Below, piece by piece: positions 61,481-64,000 of a DNA stretch of 64,000 nucleotides; position 1 is the stretch's first letter; each line of letters starts with the position of its first letter. Position numbers and translations under genes: made by a program. A model generated the notes under the pieces. That model had not been told where the DNA came from. It saw nothing but the letters and a program-made list of their open reading frames with translations, and did not search any database. The stretch comes from Sphingobacterium daejeonense (GTDB lineage Bacteria > Bacteroidota > Bacteroidia > Sphingobacteriales > Sphingobacteriaceae), in the NCBI RefSeq assembly GCF_901472535.1, contig NZ_LR590470.1, positions 3,348,001 to 3,412,000 on the forward strand, in the 5' to 3' direction.

Positions 61481-62341
61481 ATGGAAATTAGAAACCAAAA
61501 ATTACAGGCAATAAAAAATTGGATACATGATAATGAAGATATCAGGGCAGCTCTCATCACTAGCTCATTGGTAAACCCCTTGGCACCTGTTGATGATTTT
61601 AGTGACCTCGACATTGAACTAGTATTTCAGGAAACTGAATATTACCTCGAAAACAAAGAATGGATCAATCAATTCGGCAAAGTCCTCAACTATTATGAAG
61701 AAAGCTCTGAAGCTTTCCAAGGCAAGCATGCCATGAAAATGGTTCAATATATAGATGGAGTAAAAGTTGATTTTAAGATATATAGCGTAAATCAGTTTAA
61801 ATCGGAAGCTGCAAATGAAAAATTACCGGAAGATTGGGACATTGGCTATTCAATAATTGCCGATAAAGACCAAATAACAAAACATCTTCAACCTCCAACC
61901 CATCAGATTAGTATTATTAAAAAACCATCATTTGAAGAGTTCCAAGAGGTCGTGAAAGATTTCTGGTGGGATGTCACCTATCTTCCCAAATGCTTGGCAA
62001 GGAAAGACCTGTTTTATCTTAAGTTTATGATCGAAAAAATTATCCGGGTAGAATATCTTATTCCAATGATCGAATGGTATATCGCAAGCAATAACAATTG
62101 GCAAATTACAACCAATAAATATGGCAGGCTTTTTCAGAAATACTTGACCACTGATGAATGGAAAAAATTGGAAGAAACATTTGCAGGAAGTAAAATTGAG
62201 GAAAATTGGATAGCCTGTGAAAAGATTCTAGACGTATTCGATGAAATGGCAAAAGAAGTGGCTAATAGGCTTGGTTTTAAATATGATAAGGAAAAAGCAA
62301 TGGCCATCAAAGAGTTTTTCTATAGTTATTATAAACTCTAA
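61481..62341 (+). CDS. aadS: Aminoglycoside 6-adenylyltransferase family (AadS-like)
   Basis: 286 residues. Nucleotidyltransferase motif ALITSSLVNPLAPVDDFSDLDIEL (GS-type with D-x-D), HAMKMVQYIDGVKVDFKIYS, LPEDWDIGYSIIADKD, and QISIIKKPSFEEF agree with the AadS/AadE group, which adenylylates streptomycin-type aminoglycosides. A Shine-Dalgarno AAGGAG precedes the ATG. No adjacent transposon remnant is seen. Whether it confers resistance is unknown. Confidence 0.78.
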   Translation: MEIRNQKLQAIKNWIHDNEDIRAALITSSLVNPLAPVDDFSDLDIELVFQETEYYLENKEWINQFGKVLNYYEESSEAFQGKHAMKMVQYIDGVKVDFKIYSVNQFKSEAANEKLPEDWDIGYSIIADKDQITKHLQPPTHQISIIKKPSFEEFQEVVKDFWWDVTYLPKCLARKDLFYLKFMIEKIIRVEYLIPMIEWYIASNNNWQITTNKYGRLFQKYLTTDEWKKLEETFAGSKIEENWIACEKILDVFDEMAKEVANRLGFKYDKEKAMAIKEFFYSYYKL

Positions 62342-62343
62342 GA

Positions 62344-62985
62344 TTATTTTATATAAACCATCCCATCATTATAGACTTTCCAACCACTCCCTTCCTTGGA
62401 TAATAAATATATATGTCCAGAACCACACAATGGACCACAATCTATATCCAATAAAACTATTGCTCGATTTTTATCAGCCGTTAATAATGGTAGACCAAAT
62501 TCATATATTTCGTACGGCGACTGAACCTTATCTTTATCCTCTATGAAAATATAATTTTTGCCATTTATCAGAGAACCCATATAATTATATTTATTTTGAT
62601 CCAGCAATTGGGTCATATAATTCAGTCTATCCTTCTCTGAATTTGAAAGATTCTGAATGGCGTATTCCAATATGTCAGATCTCCTAAAAAGATTATCTTC
62701 ATCTGAATAATTAACTTCAAAACTTCCTTCAAAAACAATAGAAACATCCAACTTATTAACTAAGTATTTCTTAACTAGAGTTTCCTTCTCTTCTGAATTA
62801 TCCGTTATATAATTATCAACTGCATCCACAATTTTTGAATATTCAGGCTCTTGTATTGAATAAAAAGGAAAAATATCATTGAGGTTGAAATCTTTTGATG
62901 TCAATTCATTAGAACTTTTCAATTCCCTACAAGCTATCAAACAAACAATTACAATTAAATAAATCCCTAACCTCTTCATTTTCAT
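62344..62985 (-). CDS. Hypothetical lipoprotein
   Basis: 213 residues. Signal with lipobox LIAC (MKMKRLGIYLIVIVCLIAC), so probably attached to an envelope membrane. The rest is acidic and contains FIEDKDKVQSPYEIYEFGLP and DIDCGPLCGSGHIYL. No recognised family. An ATG also occurs at 62979. Convergent with the aadS-like gene, 2 bp apart. Confidence 0.65.
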   Translation of the reverse strand: MKMKRLGIYLIVIVCLIACRELKSSNELTSKDFNLNDIFPFYSIQEPEYSKIVDAVDNYITDNSEEKETLVKKYLVNKLDVSIVFEGSFEVNYSDEDNLFRRSDILEYAIQNLSNSEKDRLNYMTQLLDQNKYNYMGSLINGKNYIFIEDKDKVQSPYEIYEFGLPLLTADKNRAIVLLDIDCGPLCGSGHIYLLSKEGSGWKVYNDGMVYIK

Positions 62986-63034
62986 CTTATTTTATATCTA
63001 TAAGATGTAAAAACGGAAGAAATTCCACAATCAA

Positions 63035-64000
63035 TTATTTCCTGTTCAATCTTGACTCTTCTAAATCGAGGTTATGCTCTAAGTTTCTTAAAATGGACTC
63101 ATCATAACTCTTCTCCCCTCTTATGGTATAGATCATATTTCTTCTAACATCAATCAAATCCTGCATCACTTTTTTATAAAGCTCTCTTTCATTTGCAATC
63201 TTAATTTTTGACTCACTGTCCAGATTAGTCGCCCGGGCTTCCAAGCTTCGCTTTAGTGAAAGGTTAATTGCTTTTACAGTATTGCTATCCTCCAACTCTT
63301 GAGCATATTTAGACTTTAACAGTTCCATTTCCTCTTTCACTAGACGATATCGGATCGCCTCGATTTGTACACTTTCAGGAATCTCAGAAGAATTTCCCTC
63401 TAATTTTACCAGCCTGATCAACCATGGCAAACTTAAACCCTGGACTACCAAAGTAACCAAGATAACTACGAAGGTAATAAACAAAATCAGATTTCTATGC
63501 CGGAAGTGCTGTCCACTGGAAATATAAATCGGGATTGCAAGTGCTGAAGCCAATGACACCACTCCCCGCATGCCGGCCCATCCAAGTATCAATGGCATCT
63601 TCCATCCAGGCTTGGTTCTTTTTTGCGAACTCGAGAGGAAAGCCTCGGAACAAACGTCGCTAAGTAAATAAAGGCAATCCGAATAACAATGATTACTAAG
63701 GTAATGATAAGAGCAATCTGAATAGCCCAACTTTTAGAAACACTTTCTATACCTTCAATTATAATCGGTAATTCTAAACCTATAAGAATAAAGACAAAGC
63801 CATTCAATAAAAACCCTACCGTCTCCCAAACCTCACGAGTCTGTATTCTGGTATGATAATCCATATAATCCTTAGACCTAAAGGACAAAAACAATCCCCC
63901 TGATACGACCGCCAATACACCGGACCATTCAAAATGTTCAGCAACAATATACATGAGGTATGGTGCTATCAAAGTAATCGGAGTTGTGATACTGGAGGCT
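63035..64000 (-). CDS. Na+/H+ antiporter, CPA1/NhaP type (5' end off window, one frameshift)
   Basis: Only the C-terminal half is here. Helices include FEWSGVLAVVSGGLFLS, WETVGFLLNGFVFILIGLEL and the family motif WAGMRGVVSLASALAIPI, followed by a cytosolic tail with coiled-coil-like helices (EMELLKSKYAQELED). The frame break lies near 63617 in an A run, between RLSSRVRK and RTKPGWKMPLILGW. Exchanges Na+ or K+ for protons at the inner membrane. Confidence 0.85.

Overview
The window looks like chromosome from a Bacteroidota bacterium, most likely Sphingobacteriaceae (Sphingobacterium-like). The grounds are AT-rich DNA, several TAnnTTTG promoter elements of the Bacteroidetes type, few Shine-Dalgarno sites, and family content typical of that group: a GLPGLI protein beside a TonB-type receptor, DUF5606, an M13 peptidase, a copper ATPase with repeated heavy-metal-binding domains, a DUF937-OmpA fusion and two pirins. 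The assignment rests on sequence character and was not checked by search.

Layout. 1-9.7 kb: a partial Gfo/Idh/MocA oxidoreductase, copper ATPase copA, a tandem array of four hairpins, an MFS transporter divergent from a Crp/Fnr regulator, an outer-membrane barrel, a Nudix enzyme and two L,D-transpeptidase genes. 9.9-25.7 kb: purF, lipocalin-like genes, ychJ, a YegP-type gene, an M13 peptidase, S1/P1 nuclease, an OmpA-DUF937 protein, alkaline phosphatase, a broken ssb paralogue, pirin, radC, cyclophilin and DUF5606. 25.7-33.6 kb: hypothetical genes, a TPMT-like methyltransferase, and a copper cluster (Cys/His-rich exported protein, HMA-DUF3347 protein, and multicopper oxidase fused to a barrel-like tail), then pirin and DoxX. 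33.7-37.4 kb: a compact three-gene operon of an N-formylglutamate-amidohydrolase-like enzyme, a DUF1704 'QEGLA' metallopeptidase and a lone GshB-like ATP-grasp ligase. This is the best candidate for a poorly described pathway. 37.4-50.4 kb: a YihY/BrkB protein, a tetR-tolC-MFP-RND efflux operon, a Nudix-type regulator divergent from a pfkA-sugar kinase-gap operon, and mnmA. 50.5-54.6 kb: two identical tRNA-Phe(GAA) genes bracketing a receptor/GLPGLI pair. 54.6-64 kb: small ORFs, an MBL exonuclease-coaE-ybbR operon divergent from purL, an aadS-like aminoglycoside nucleotidyltransferase, a lipoprotein and a partial Na+/H+ antiporter.

Data quality. About 24 genes are broken by single-base indels, many in homopolymers, including purL, whose interruptions are unlikely to be tolerated. 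Each open segment resumes in the frame the family predicts. I read nearly all of these as uncorrected sequencing or assembly errors, so such genes are listed as one CDS spanning the breaks. Two further genes carry in-frame stops without an indel (ssb paralogue, TonB-type receptor). Functionally the window combines housekeeping purine and coenzyme A genes, cell-envelope genes, copper and drug resistance, and a glycolytic operon.
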